A stretch of DNA of 64,000 nucleotides from Adhaeribacter radiodurans (GTDB lineage: Bacteria > Bacteroidota > Bacteroidia > Cytophagales > Hymenobacteraceae), in contig NZ_CP055153.1 in the NCBI RefSeq assembly GCF_014075995.1, forward strand, positions 992,001 to 1,056,000, in the 5' to 3' direction. The position numbers were made by a program, and so were the translations under genes. This document shows, piece after piece, positions 8,767-18,498 of the stretch (its first letter is position 1; each line of letters starts with the position of its first letter). Below the pieces are notes generated by a model. That model did no database searches. It was given only the letters and a program-made list of their open reading frames with translations, and was not told where the DNA came from.

Positions 8767-9660
8767 TTAAGCGTCGTAAACTGGTTTAGCACCATGCACT
8801 AAACGTAGTTCTTCGTAGGCCCGGGTAACCCTAATGTTATATCTGGTAAAAAATACCAATAATTTCAGCCGGAAGTTAAGCTGCTTGCCCCGGGAAAAAA
8901 TATGTTTGAACTCGTTAAATGGTGGCCGAATCTCATAAGCAAAATTTATGTATTTCTGCAGAACACTTGTTTCTGACTCCACAATTTCTTTTTTACCAGA
9001 TACAACCCGACGAGCTTTTTTTATTATTTGTTCTAATTCTTTTCTTGCTGGGTGCTTTACAATTACATTAGAACCATAACCTATCTGAAAGTTATTTAAT
9101 GTTGCTCTTTTACCCCATTCAAAATCACCTCCAGAATACATACTTTGATTAAAAGGACCTATTTTATCTAAAACTGCCTTTTTAGTAAACATGTTAGCCG
9201 TAACCGACCTTCCATTTTTTACATTTTCATCTTGCCGAAAAGCATACACTATTTCGTAAGCTTCTGCTACCGTATATTGATTTCCAGAAAAAAACAATTC
9301 AACTTTCCCACCAATCCTATCATATTCCAGGTTTTCCTCAAAAAATTGGACAGCATTTTTTAACCAATCATAATGAGGTATGCAATCTGAATCAGTAAAC
9401 CCAAATATTTCACCTTTAGCTAAGCTAATTCCCTTATTACGAGCAGCGTAAGAGCCAGAAATACTTTCTGGGACTACTGTAATATTTTCCGGTAAATAAT
9501 AATTTTCCGGAACCTGATCTTTCGGATCATTATTCACAATAATTACCTCAAAAGATTTTTTTGGGTAAGTTTGTTTGTCTAAGGCATCAATACAATAAGA
9601 TAATCTCTGCCAATCACGGTAGGTAGGTATTATAATAGAAATAAAAGGTATTGAAGACAT
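8767..9660 (-). CDS. GT2 family glycosyltransferase
   Basis: A 297-residue GT-A enzyme beginning PFISIIIPTYRDWQRLSYCIDAL, with NNDPKD near residue 49, the DxD-type motif GFTDSDCIPHYDW (about residues 90-102) and the GGDFEWGKRA motif near residue 177. The family transfers one sugar from a nucleotide donor with inversion. It belongs to the exopolysaccharide set. The 133-base spacer to the next gene contains nothing recognisable. Confidence 0.85.
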   Translation of the reverse strand: MSSIPFISIIIPTYRDWQRLSYCIDALDKQTYPKKSFEVIIVNNDPKDQVPENYYLPENITVVPESISGSYAARNKGISLAKGEIFGFTDSDCIPHYDWLKNAVQFFEENLEYDRIGGKVELFFSGNQYTVAEAYEIVYAFRQDENVKNGRSVTANMFTKKAVLDKIGPFNQSMYSGGDFEWGKRATLNNFQIGYGSNVIVKHPARKELEQIIKKARRVVSGKKEIVESETSVLQKYINFAYEIRPPFNEFKHIFSRGKQLNFRLKLLVFFTRYNIRVTRAYEELRLVHGAKPVYDA

Positions 9661-9917
9661 TAACTTTAAATTTTTATTAATTACAGCCTATCATTTTTAG
9701 TGCCAAATAGAGTAAGCATTATAAAATGAACTTTAGGTAAGATGGAACTTAGGTGATAAATTGTGTACTCAATCCAAACAGTTTTATGTTTCGATAAAAC
9801 CTTCTTAACTGTTCAATAGCGATAAAACGAAAAGTTAAATGATACTTATTTTTTAAGTTGAGCTTAAAAAGTAAGTATTGCTCTTTAAATTAGAGCTATT
9901 AAAATTTAACAATTTGT

Positions 9918-11378
9918 TTATACTGCAATTTGCTTCTTTTTACGATTCTTAAATTGTTGAATCTGTAAATTCAATTCAGATTTCATAAATAGCCAAATTA
10001 CTCCTGCGTAGCTAATCATTAAACCAATACCGCATAACACAAAATGTAATTTAGCATTGTAAAGGAAATAACCTACAAGATAAGCAACTACACTAGCTAT
10101 TAAAGGTCCTTTTAAATTAGATAATAACTCTCCAAAAGATATATTTAACAGTTTTTTTAGAAAATATTGAGCTATTATTACCTCTAAGGCTTTATTTACC
10201 AGGTAGGCATAGGCTGCTCCAATTATACCGTACTTGTATATACCTAATGAAATTAAGGGTACATAGAGGAATAAAGCTTTAAAAAGCTGCAGATTCATTT
10301 CTAATTTTGGCTTACCTAATCCGCGAATTAACGAACCATGGCTGTTAACCATCATATGTACCATAACAGATAAGGCTAATATTTGCAAAGGTAAAATAGT
10401 GTCATGCCATTTTGTCCCGAAAAAGTTGATGATGAAAGGCTCACCAAGAACAACTAAACAAACCATTATGGGATAAATAACAATACTGTTATATTTTACA
10501 ACATTTAGATAATAGCGCTTAAGGGATAGAGGATCATCCTGCTTCTTGCCGTAAACGGGATACATCACTTTATTCATAATGTTCATTAACTGACTTCTAA
10601 AAGTATCAGTAAGTACAAACGCCAGCGTATACGTACCCAAAGCAGAGGCAGTCAATAACTTACCAATCAACAAATAATCAATTTTCTGAATCAGGTTGTT
10701 GAATAGATTTGTTCCGGTAGTATAAACTCCAAAGCCAAATATATCGTGGAATGCTTGTTTGTCCCACATGAATTTAGGATACCAGCCGGTTGCTCTAAAG
10801 TATAAAGGCATAGCAACAATAAAGGTTGCAACCGAATTAAATACCAAAGCCCATACTCCAAAGCCCATGTAAGCTAAAATTAAAGCCAAAACTCCTGAAA
10901 AAATAGTAGAAACATTACTAATGAAAGCAAGCTTCTTAAAATTCATTTGTTTCGTTAATTGAGCATTATGAACTAGATTTATAGGACTGGATAATACTCC
11001 TAAACTTAAAACCGGAATAATGCTGCTTAAAATAGGCTCTTTGTAAAAAACAGCCGCTAAGGGAGCTACAATAAAAAATATTATTAAATAAATAGCTACT
11101 GACCATATTACTCCCGTCCAAAAGGAAGTATGATAATGTACTTCTTTTAATTGTTCTTCTTTTCGTTGTACGAGGGCTGCGCCAATTCCTAAATCATTAA
11201 ATACCTGCACGAAGCTGGTAAACACAGTTGCCATGCCAACAATCCCAAATTGGTTTGGGAATAGAAGCCTTGCTAAAATAAGCTTGATGGCAAAATCGAA
11301 TGATCTATTTATAAGAAGTTGAACAACATTCCAAAATACACCCGTTACTACTTTCCCTTTCAGATTTTGAGAATCCAT
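9918..11378 (-). CDS. Wzx-type polysaccharide flippase (WzxC-like)
   Basis: A 486-residue MOP-superfamily exporter with about 12-14 membrane helices. The N-terminus KGKVVTGVFWNVVQLLINRSFDF and the block ARLLFPNQFGIVGMATVF, followed by FNDLGIGAALVQRKE, are characteristic of WzxC/lipopolysaccharide flippases. It moves undecaprenyl-pyrophosphate-linked repeat units across the inner membrane and passes them to the Wzy polymerase. It follows the Wzc gene after 134 bases holding a hairpin. It is followed by 257 bases without a gene before the first GT2 gene. Confidence 0.9.
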   Translation of the reverse strand: MDSQNLKGKVVTGVFWNVVQLLINRSFDFAIKLILARLLFPNQFGIVGMATVFTSFVQVFNDLGIGAALVQRKEEQLKEVHYHTSFWTGVIWSVAIYLIIFFIVAPLAAVFYKEPILSSIIPVLSLGVLSSPINLVHNAQLTKQMNFKKLAFISNVSTIFSGVLALILAYMGFGVWALVFNSVATFIVAMPLYFRATGWYPKFMWDKQAFHDIFGFGVYTTGTNLFNNLIQKIDYLLIGKLLTASALGTYTLAFVLTDTFRSQLMNIMNKVMYPVYGKKQDDPLSLKRYYLNVVKYNSIVIYPIMVCLVVLGEPFIINFFGTKWHDTILPLQILALSVMVHMMVNSHGSLIRGLGKPKLEMNLQLFKALFLYVPLISLGIYKYGIIGAAYAYLVNKALEVIIAQYFLKKLLNISFGELLSNLKGPLIASVVAYLVGYFLYNAKLHFVLCGIGLMISYAGVIWLFMKSELNLQIQQFKNRKKKQIAV

Positions 11379-11410
11379 TTTACGAGATGGTTATGAATTA
11401 ACTCATTTAA

Positions 11411-11455
11411 TTATACCTACTGATAAATATCTAAACTACTTATCAGTAGGTATAA
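11411..11455. terminator. Hairpin between wzc-like and wzx-like genes
   Basis: Perfect 16-base arms at 11411-11426 and 11440-11455 enclose a 13-base loop. On the minus strand the hairpin is not followed by a good T-run, so it may act as an attenuator or mRNA-stabilising structure rather than a full stop. Confidence 0.55.
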
Positions 11456-11512
11456 AAAAGGTTAAAATGATACTGTTTAAATTTATTTTATACTCTAAAC
11501 CAAGTTTAAATA

Positions 11513-13855
11513 TTAAGCTTTGGCTCTGTTTCTTGGTTTAATTTTCCAGGATTCATTTTTTTCGTCAGTATAGCCGTAGCCATAACCGCCATAACCTTTT
11601 TGTTTTTTAGCGTCGTTTAAGACCATCATAAGATTTTTTAACTTATTGTTCTTATAAATGTCTTCAATTATGTTTACCTGGTCTTTTAGAGTATAATTAT
11701 AGCGCATTAAATAGATGGTAGAATCAATGTAAGGCGAAAGTGATAAAGCATCTGCTACTTGTCCAACCGGTGAGGTATCTAATACAATATGATCAAACCT
11801 ATCCTTTAATTCTTCTATTAATTCTCCTACTTTAGGCAACATCATTAACTCTGCCGGATTGTAAGGAATAGGGCCAGAACCAACCGCATACAACCCGGTA
11901 ACTGTTTGAAGAGCTACTATAATATCATCTATAGCGGATATCTCTGAGTTCAGGTAATTGCTAATCCCTTTTTCATTTGGAATACCTAAGCTTTCTGTTA
12001 ATCCGGACTTTCTTAAATCAAAATCTACAACAGCTACTTTTTTACCCGCTAAAGCTAAGCTCGAAGCTAAGTTTAAACTAAAGAAGGTTTTGCCTTCACC
12101 GGACATGCTCGAAGTAACAAGAATAACTTTGTTATCCTGGCCTAGAGTAGCCAACTGCAAGTTCGCCCGGTTATGCCGAAACAATTCGGCAACCAAACTT
12201 CTGCTCTTATCTGTTACTACTAAGGTCTCTCTGGTATCATTATGCGATATTTCACCGAGTAAAGGAGCAGTTGTAACAAGTTCCACATCCTTAAACTCCT
12301 GAACTCTATCATTAAAGCTATCTTTTATTACAACGAAGGCGAAAGGAAGGCCCATGCCAACTATAAAGGCTAATAACAAAATCAGAGGCTTTTTAGGTTT
12401 AGTTGGGGCATCACCAGCAAAAGGTGGATCTATAATACGCGAGATGGAAACCGTGGCAGCTAAAGAAAGAGCCGCTTCTTCACGTTTCTGTAACAGATAT
12501 TGATAAAGCGCTTGTTTAATGCCTTGTTGTCTGTTAATTTCCAGTAAATCACGTTCCATAGAAGGTACCTGCTTTATTCTGGAAGCATTTTGAGCTAAAT
12601 TGGAACGCAGCTTATTCCGGGTAATAACTAAACCACTCTTAATGTTCTTAAGGTTTTCTAACATATTAGCCTGTAAATTACTTAACTGCTCGTTTATGTT
12701 TAAAACCAAAGGATTGTCGGGTTGAGTTGTGCGCAACATACGTTGCCGCTCCAATTGCAAAGAATTAAATCTTGAGATTAAATCCAGTAGAGTAGGATCT
12801 TTGATATTTAAATTACTAGGAGCCAATTCATATCTTCCTTTTTGGCTCTTAAGATAATTCTCCAGTGAATTAAGAACATCTATCTGAATACCCCAGTCTG
12901 TTAATTCGCGATTATAATCGCTGGCATTGTTTATTGATAATTGAGCTTCGGTTACTACATCTGTAACTACTTTTTGTTTTTTGTAGCTTTCTACTTGTTT
13001 TTCAACATTAGATAGTTCAGCGGTTAAGTCTTTTAAACGTGCATCAATAAATTGAACTGTATTAGTAGCAATAATATTCTTATCTTCTATAGCCTCTTTA
13101 TTGTAAACTTCAATCAGTTTATTTACAATATCTCTTCCTTTTTCGGGTACTGCATCCGTTAAAGTTATAGAAAGAACATTAGTCTCTTTTGTAACAGGAG
13201 CTACCTCAAGTTTGGTATTATAAGCGGTAGCAAGTTTATCTAAATTGTTAAATTTAATTTTGATATCTTTAATTTCACTGGCTGCGCTAAGGGAATTAGC
13301 CAAAACGGTAAAAGTAGCGTATGGCTTAGTAATTTGCTGACCTATTTTATAGGCTTTAACACCTTGAGCATCTTTTAAGGTAAAAGTATTCTTGTCTTCT
13401 AAGCGAATGGTAATTAAGTTGTTGTCATATGCTAAAGGGTTGAACTGATTTACAGCAACTTTAATTGGCAAATAATTAACGTATACCTCTTTTTCTTTAA
13501 TTGGGCCATCTATAAAATAAGTAGTATTCATAGAAAGCTCCTTAAGCACTCTAACCATCAGGCTTTTTGCTTTAAATACCTGAATTTCGTTGTGAACGCT
13601 TCTAGTCGATTGAAAAATATCTAAATCGTTAAAAGCTTCTCCTTTAGAACCATTCGGATCTTTTTTATCGTCTTTTATTTGAATAGTACTTACTATTGTA
13701 TACTCGGGCGTAGCATACAGTAAGTAAAAATAAGCTAAACCTAAGCAGAGTACAACGGATGCCAAAAAAAGGGGCCAGTACTTTGAATATTTATTTAGTA
13801 CGCTCTTTAAGCTAACTTGCTCTGTTTCAAATGGAAGGACTTCTCTATTAGCCAT
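11513..13855 (-). CDS. Wzc-type polysaccharide co-polymerase and BY-kinase
   Basis: A 780-residue inner-membrane protein that controls chain length and export with Wza. An N-terminal Wzz domain follows the first membrane helix (about residues 30-50). A coiled-coil region with a GNVR-type domain ends at the second helix (about 490-510). The cytoplasmic tyrosine-kinase domain has Walker A SMSGEGKT (about residue 585), Walker A' VVDFDLRKSG and Walker B HIVLDTSP (about residue 690). The C-terminal tail GYGGYGYGY is the tyrosine cluster that is autophosphorylated. The length fits fused Wzc proteins of Gram-negatives. It lies 10 bases downstream of the Wza-like gene, so the two are co-transcribed. 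Confidence 0.94.
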   Translation of the reverse strand: MANREVLPFETEQVSLKSVLNKYSKYWPLFLASVVLCLGLAYFYLLYATPEYTIVSTIQIKDDKKDPNGSKGEAFNDLDIFQSTRSVHNEIQVFKAKSLMVRVLKELSMNTTYFIDGPIKEKEVYVNYLPIKVAVNQFNPLAYDNNLITIRLEDKNTFTLKDAQGVKAYKIGQQITKPYATFTVLANSLSAASEIKDIKIKFNNLDKLATAYNTKLEVAPVTKETNVLSITLTDAVPEKGRDIVNKLIEVYNKEAIEDKNIIATNTVQFIDARLKDLTAELSNVEKQVESYKKQKVVTDVVTEAQLSINNASDYNRELTDWGIQIDVLNSLENYLKSQKGRYELAPSNLNIKDPTLLDLISRFNSLQLERQRMLRTTQPDNPLVLNINEQLSNLQANMLENLKNIKSGLVITRNKLRSNLAQNASRIKQVPSMERDLLEINRQQGIKQALYQYLLQKREEAALSLAATVSISRIIDPPFAGDAPTKPKKPLILLLAFIVGMGLPFAFVVIKDSFNDRVQEFKDVELVTTAPLLGEISHNDTRETLVVTDKSRSLVAELFRHNRANLQLATLGQDNKVILVTSSMSGEGKTFFSLNLASSLALAGKKVAVVDFDLRKSGLTESLGIPNEKGISNYLNSEISAIDDIIVALQTVTGLYAVGSGPIPYNPAELMMLPKVGELIEELKDRFDHIVLDTSPVGQVADALSLSPYIDSTIYLMRYNYTLKDQVNIIEDIYKNNKLKNLMMVLNDAKKQKGYGGYGYGYTDEKNESWKIKPRNRAKA

Positions 13856-13865
13856 ATATCAATAA

Positions 13866-14648
13866 TTAAAAAAATCTCGTAATAATAAGTGTGAGTAGGG
13901 AGGTAGCTCCAACTAATATGGTTGAAAGGTTTCTGTTCGTATTAGCTTGAGTTGCTCTGTATTTACCCACAACAGGTTCTACATACACAACATCGTTTTG
14001 TTGTAAGTAAAAATAAGGTGAATTAAGAGTCTCTTTGGTGTTTAAATTAACACGAGTAATATTTCGTTTACCTTCTTTCTCCCGGATGATTAATACATTT
14101 TCTCTTTTTCCGTAAACTGTCATATCGCCAGCCATACCTAAAGCTTCTAATACATTAATTTTTTCGGTTGGTACACTAATAGTAGACGGTCTGTTTACTT
14201 CACCAATAACAGTCACTTTAAAGTTTAAATAACGGATATTAACAATTGGTTCCCCTTTAATGTATCTTTTAAGTTCAGCTATCATTTTTTTAGTGGCTTC
14301 TTCCTTAGACAATCCCCCTAATTTAATCTGACCCAAAACCGGGTAACTGATAAAGCCATTTTTATCAACTAAAAATCCTTCTTTTACTAAGTTGGTATTC
14401 GTATTATTAGAGTTGTTAACAGTAGGGGGGAGTAAGATACCGCTGTTAAATAATGCATTTGATTCAGGGTTTAACGTACTCACACTAATGCCTAAAAGAT
14501 CGTCAGGCTGAATTTTAGGATCTACGGAATTAAGTATTTTTGTACTCTGGTCGGTATTTTCTTGCAAATCGCTAAAGTATACCAGGTTCCGGCTAGGACC
14601 ACAAGAAAATAAAAAAACAAAAATGATTAGATAAAATGACTTGTTCAT
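13866..14648 (-). CDS. Wza-like polysaccharide export lipoprotein
   Basis: A 260-residue BexD/CtrA/VexA-family protein that forms the outer-membrane channel for exopolysaccharide. The longer frame begins at 14684, but the ATG at 14648 gives a normal lipoprotein signal (MNKSFYLIIFVFLFSCG) with the lipid-attachment Cys near residue 17. The Poly_export domain includes KIQPDDLLGISV; the SLBB domain starts near KVTVIGEVNRP and includes INVLEALGMAGD. A single C-terminal hydrophobic helix (SLLTLIITRFF) is present, as in Wza-like proteins that cross the outer membrane by a helix. It is the first gene of the exopolysaccharide operon. Confidence 0.9.
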   Translation of the reverse strand: MNKSFYLIIFVFLFSCGPSRNLVYFSDLQENTDQSTKILNSVDPKIQPDDLLGISVSTLNPESNALFNSGILLPPTVNNSNNTNTNLVKEGFLVDKNGFISYPVLGQIKLGGLSKEEATKKMIAELKRYIKGEPIVNIRYLNFKVTVIGEVNRPSTISVPTEKINVLEALGMAGDMTVYGKRENVLIIREKEGKRNITRVNLNTKETLNSPYFYLQQNDVVYVEPVVGKYRATQANTNRNLSTILVGATSLLTLIITRFF

Positions 14649-15830
14649 TTTAGAAATTGAATATTTATAAAATTTTAGCATCACACGAAATATAATTACA
14701 AAGTAAATAGATTTTTTATATAAAAAGTGTAAAAAAAGCTATTTATAGGTTAAAAAATTATAAACAATCAAATTGAGTTTAGGTATTTTATTCTTCATTT
14801 ACTTTCCAGGGAACCTTTTAAATTTTAATAAATATTATTTTATATATGTATACGCTCTTGTTGGTTAATAAAGCTAAATTAACAAGTATAAACAAAGGCG
14901 TTAATTATTAGTCCTTATTGAGTATTGCCGTTTAATTTTTAATTACAGTTAACGGGTATAACAAATAATAAGCCAAACATTTAAATTTTAATATATAATA
15001 TTGCAATAATGTAACTAGGTTTAGTAAGTGTTTGTACCGAATACTTCAACTAGTTTCAAATTTTAAATCACCACTTGGAACAAATTTTAAGCCAATATTA
15101 AATATTTTATTTATTATCGTTTTTTAATACAATAGGATATGTTAAGGTTAATACGAAAGTAATATTAAGTTAGATATAAATGGAATGGATTGGTACTGAT
15201 TTAATTATAGTTGTAGTTCTAAGGTAAATTAGAAATAAATAATAAGTATATCGAAGCTATAAATAGCTAATTGGAAACTTAGAATGAGATAAAGTAAAAG
15301 AGTACATGTTCCATAAACATATACTTTCTCGAACATTCGTTAATTAAGTATGTTTTAAGAATGCTACAAAATGTTATTTAAAAACATTTAATGCTTAACT
15401 GCCAGGCTTGTGAAAATTACAAACCCTAGAAGTTTAAATTTGCAACGAAAACTTTATAAAATAGAGCCTCCAAAAATTTAGGAGCTATAATCAGACGTTA
15501 ATAGCCTTCTTTGCTTATTCTACTCTTTAAATTTAATATAAACTTATTTTATTGTTCCGTAAGCTAGTTTTAGGAAATATAGCCTACTAGTATGTTATTT
15601 TAAATTATGTTTAATTAAATTTTATTGAAAATGTTCAATTTTAAATCTATTTTATGAAGATATATATCTATAATATATCGTATACACTACTAAAATAAGT
15701 AGTATTAAGTTAAAGAATAAGGGGGTAACAAATTAGACTTATTAACTTTACCGTATTGATTGCTAAAAGTGTTGACCAATATAGTACCCACAATAAGTTA
15801 TTTAGTGGGATATAAAAGAACGGAAAGCTT
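14649..15830. other. Long noncoding A+T-rich region upstream of exopolysaccharide operon
   Basis: About 1.2 kb with no convincing gene on either strand. It contains short dyads such as a perfect 12-base palindrome at 15658-15669 and a six-pair stem with a four-base loop at 15622-15637. It must hold the exopolysaccharide promoter on the minus strand, but I could not find a clear TAnnTTTG core with a correctly spaced -33 element. I saw no long inverted-repeat pair of the kind that flanks Bacteroides phase-variable promoters. Confidence 0.5.
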
Positions 15831-16001
15831 ATGAAAAATACTATTATTATATTGCCAATTGAGTTAACGTATAATTATAGGTATAAAGAACGGTTTAAAG
15901 GGGTGGTAGTACATAATAAACTCATTCGTACTCCTGAACCTCGCAGTTACCCATATATGATAATACCTGATTTTGGCGCTTATATTTATTCTTTAAATTA
16001 A
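15831..16001 (+). CDS. Small basic protein of unknown function, 56 residues
   Basis: An ATG at 15831 opens a 56-codon frame ending at TAA 15999-16001. The product starts MKNTIIILPIELTYNYRYKERF and ends GAYIYSLN. It has a short hydrophobic start, then a basic, tyrosine-rich middle and a VVVHNKLIRTPEPRSYPYMI segment that looks like beta strands joined by a proline turn. A purine-rich GGAAAG lies 5 bases before the ATG. An intrinsic terminator follows 20 bases after the stop, which is the main reason to think the gene is real. I do not recognise the family. It lies upstream of the HTH gene and could be a small regulator, toxin-like peptide or orphan. Confidence 0.5.
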   Translation: MKNTIIILPIELTYNYRYKERFKGVVVHNKLIRTPEPRSYPYMIIPDFGAYIYSLN

Positions 16002-16021
16002 AGTTTAAACTTAACTTAAGT

Positions 16022-16052
16022 AAAAACCAGCTTTAATAAGCTGGTTTTTTTA
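16022..16052 (+). terminator. Intrinsic terminator after the 56-residue ORF
   Basis: The 12-base arms 16022-16033 and 16038-16049 pair perfectly around the loop taat and run straight into a T-tract. This is a canonical rho-independent terminator on the plus strand. Confidence 0.85.
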
Positions 16053-16227
16053 CGAGTTGTATAAAAATTAATATTTTAGTTGAAAAAGTATTATAACTAC
16101 TTTTTATCCGTGCATGAAAATTAAAATAAAGTAATATTCTTTACATTATCAGATCCCGGAACTAGTTAATTCTAAAATTTGTAGAAAAAGATAGAGTAAA
16201 AGTTTAAATTATTCATTTAATACAGGT

Positions 16228-16632
16228 ATGGCGGTTAATTTAGATCAGATTGGAACAAGATTAAGTTTTTACATGAGGATTAAAGGTTTAGATATATTTG
16301 CTATGGGCGAACGTACTGGTACTTCTGCCATGTTAATATCTAATATAATATCCGGTAAAAACTACTGCATGGATGATTTATTAGCTGTACTAAATAAATT
16401 GCCAAATTTAAATTCGCATTGGGTTATATACGGGGAAGGTAATATATTTAAAGAAGAAAATATTTCTCTTTCAAGCTTGGATGCGGAATTAATGCATAAA
16501 AATCGGATGAAGCATTTAGGTGAAATGCAAAAGCTTTTAGAAGTATTAGACGAAATCGAGCGGACTAAAAAGAATACCTCTAAGTTAGACGAACTTAAGG
16601 CTCGTATATCAGAACTTACGAAAGAACTCTAA
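16228..16632 (+). CDS. XRE-like helix-turn-helix regulator with coiled-coil tail
   Basis: A 134-residue protein. Residues 5-75 resemble the phage-repressor/XRE domain: IGTRLSFYMRIKGLDIFAMGERTGTSAMLISNIISGK gives the helices, and HWVIYGEGNIF matches the W-L/I-x-GEG end found in Bacteroidota XRE proteins. Residues 90-134 are a charged coiled coil (EMQKLLEVLDEIERTKK and the rest), probably for dimerisation. It is likely a DNA-binding regulator, perhaps of nearby genes. The start at ATG 16228 has no clear ribosome-binding site, which is normal for this phylum. It converges with the small gene at 16673-16939. Confidence 0.65.
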   Translation: MAVNLDQIGTRLSFYMRIKGLDIFAMGERTGTSAMLISNIISGKNYCMDDLLAVLNKLPNLNSHWVIYGEGNIFKEENISLSSLDAELMHKNRMKHLGEMQKLLEVLDEIERTKKNTSKLDELKARISELTKEL

Positions 16633-16672
16633 AACTAAATTCTGGGAGTTTCTCTTTTTGGCTGTTTATAGG

Positions 16673-16939
16673 TTATTGTTGTTTATAGCCTTTATTTAAA
16701 GATATAACCTTTGAGGTAATAATATTAATTTTACGTAGCTTTTGAGTAAGTTCGTCTAAGGTGTGCGAATCACTCGAAGAGGTAATATTAGAGCTAAAAC
16801 TAGACTGTGCATCTGTTTGAATTATATTTCTAATATTGGCTTCAATCTTACGACGGTAAGTGTATAAACTGTAGTATAGATATCCAAATTCTCTTAACTG
16901 TAACCTCGATTCCTGTATTTTTTTATTATTCATTCCCAT
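16673..16939 (-). CDS. Small hypothetical helical protein
   Basis: A frame of about 88 residues (MGMNNKKIQ...), with possible starts at 16939 or 16933; a GTG at 16945 is also in frame. The sequence predicts two amphipathic helices, LQLREFGYLYYSLYTYRRKIEANI and LDELTQKLRKINIITSKVI, split by a serine-rich linker. There is no signal peptide or membrane segment. I do not recognise it. It converges with the HTH gene with only 40 bases between the stops. It could be a small structural or regulatory protein. Confidence is limited by the short length and A+T-rich sequence. Confidence 0.4.
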   Translation of the reverse strand: MGMNNKKIQESRLQLREFGYLYYSLYTYRRKIEANIRNIIQTDAQSSFSSNITSSSDSHTLDELTQKLRKINIITSKVISLNKGYKQQ

Positions 16940-17232
16940 TCTCACTTTCCGACTACGTATTTATTCGCTAGTTGAAGAATTAGTACGTGAAATTGGGTGT
17001 TGAGTTAAGGTAATACCCCTTTTATTTTATATTTAAACGCATTTCTGCCTTCTTGCATACTCTTTTTGTTTAGGCGCGTATACTAATTCTTTACGTTTTT
17101 AGTATTTCACTCCTCTTAACGAACTACCATTAAGTTTTAGAATTTAGATTTCTGAGATAGCAGCACAACTCCATTTACTATTTATAGTTGTACAAGAAAG
17201 TAGAATATAATTTCCATTTTAACAGAATAAGT

Positions 17233-17667
17233 ATGAGATTCATACTTTACAAAGCAACGTTAACAACTATTTTCTTGCTACTATTTAGTTGTTCGGTTAA
17301 TAACAAGAAGAGTTATATTAACAATGTTACTCTGGAAAGTGGTAAGTGGATATTAATAAATTTAAACAGCCAGGAAGTAATTAAGCAAAATGCAGATCGG
17401 CCAATTTACTTGGAATTTAATGTAACGGACCAAAAATTAACCGGATTTGCTGGATGTAACCGATTATTTGGAGCCTTCAATTCGAAAGGAAGTGCTATTG
17501 CCTTTTCCCAGATTGGTTCTACTAAAATGATTTGCCCGGATGCAAACATTGAAACTGATTTTATTTCAGGTTTACAGCAAATAACCCGTTATCAGATTGA
17601 TGGTGAAAAACTGTTGTTGTATAATCGGACAAATCTTCTACTTACTTTACGTCTTTTAACAGATTAA
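17233..17667 (+). CDS. META-domain (HslJ-like) lipoprotein
   Basis: A 144-residue protein. The frame opens at 17188, but the ATG at 17233 gives a proper lipoprotein signal (MRFILYKATLTTIFLLLFSC). The mature part is a META domain: GKWILINLNSQEV, FNVTDQKLTGFAGCNRLFGAF (the conserved G-x-x-G-C-N-R/N core near residue 80), then STKMICPD and the closing LLLTLRLL strand. META/HslJ proteins sit in the envelope and are linked to stress or antibiotic tolerance, without a known reaction. It is a single gene with no clear operon partner. Confidence 0.8.
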   Translation: MRFILYKATLTTIFLLLFSCSVNNKKSYINNVTLESGKWILINLNSQEVIKQNADRPIYLEFNVTDQKLTGFAGCNRLFGAFNSKGSAIAFSQIGSTKMICPDANIETDFISGLQQITRYQIDGEKLLLYNRTNLLLTLRLLTD

Positions 17668-17851
17668 GTAAATTCTTTTCTATTTCTTCCGATAGAAAGT
17701 AAATTAACCTCTTTACTATAATTTTCTTATACAGGTCTTTTAAAGAACCTTGTAAATAAATTTTATTGGCAAAGCAACCAAAACAGCTGCTTCTGAATCT
17801 TATCTATAGTTGTTGATTTAAACCTATTTGGCTTAGGCTTGTCTAACTGGT

Positions 17852-18235
17852 ATGATAAAATTTATGGGTGCGTTAAAGTTGTATGTATGTGGCTTACTGT
17901 TGGTGGTAGTCCTTGGTTTAACAGGCTGCAACGGAGAAGAACAGGAAGTAATACCGCAACAAACCTGCGATACTCAAGCTACTGTTAAAAATTTGCCCGG
18001 ATGTGGGTTGGTATTAGTACTTAAAAATAACCAAATATTAGTGCCTGTTAATCTTACCACTTTACCTGAAATAAAGTCTGATCGGCAGCAATATAAAATA
18101 AATGGTTTTACTGTTGAGGAAAATCAACAAGTAATAATAGGCTTTGTAAAAAAAGGACACGTAGATAAAGCCTGTTTAGTTGGTGGTCAATTAGCTGAGG
18201 TTACCTGTATTGTTGGTTACCAGGCACAACCATAA
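17852..18235 (+). CDS. Hypothetical lipoprotein with four cysteines
   Basis: A 127-residue protein with a lipoprotein signal (hydrophobic segment LLLVVVLGLTGC, Cys near residue 26). An alternative ATG at 17864 removes four residues only. The mature domain has four further cysteines (QTCDTQ, PGCGLVL, KACLVG, EVTCIVG) that could form two disulfides, and several short beta-strand-like stretches (GLVLVLKNNQILVPVNL). I cannot name the family. It resembles small secreted beta-sandwich lipoproteins of Bacteroidota. It ends shortly before an intrinsic terminator, so it is a single-gene unit. Confidence 0.6.
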   Translation: MIKFMGALKLYVCGLLLVVVLGLTGCNGEEQEVIPQQTCDTQATVKNLPGCGLVLVLKNNQILVPVNLTTLPEIKSDRQQYKINGFTVEENQQVIIGFVKKGHVDKACLVGGQLAEVTCIVGYQAQP

Positions 18236-18282
18236 TTTTTTAATAAATTTGTGAAGAGTTATTTAATCGAGTTAAATAGCGA

Positions 18283-18319
18283 GGCCCGTTTGGTACTATT
18301 ACCTGACGGGCCATTTTTT
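18283..18319 (+). terminator. Intrinsic terminator after lipoprotein gene
   Basis: The G+C-rich arms ggcccgt (18283-18289) and acgggcc (18306-18312) are followed by a run of six T. Confidence 0.8.
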
Positions 18320-18498
18320 ATTTAACAATACTGGCATAATACTTGTTTTAACAAAAACCAGAATGAAGCTCTTTTAGGCCACAGAAGAATATGTTAAGGT
18401 TTGATACTGCTTCGTTTACGTAATAAAAATGATTTGCTGGTAATTGAGGCCAGAAAACTATAAAGATAAGATTAAAGTTTAGTAGTTTAACTGAAAAG

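Noticed and set aside
14649-15830. Invertible promoter of the Bacteroides capsule type
   Set aside because: I found no pair of matching inverted repeats of about 20 bases around a promoter, and no nearby recombinase gene.
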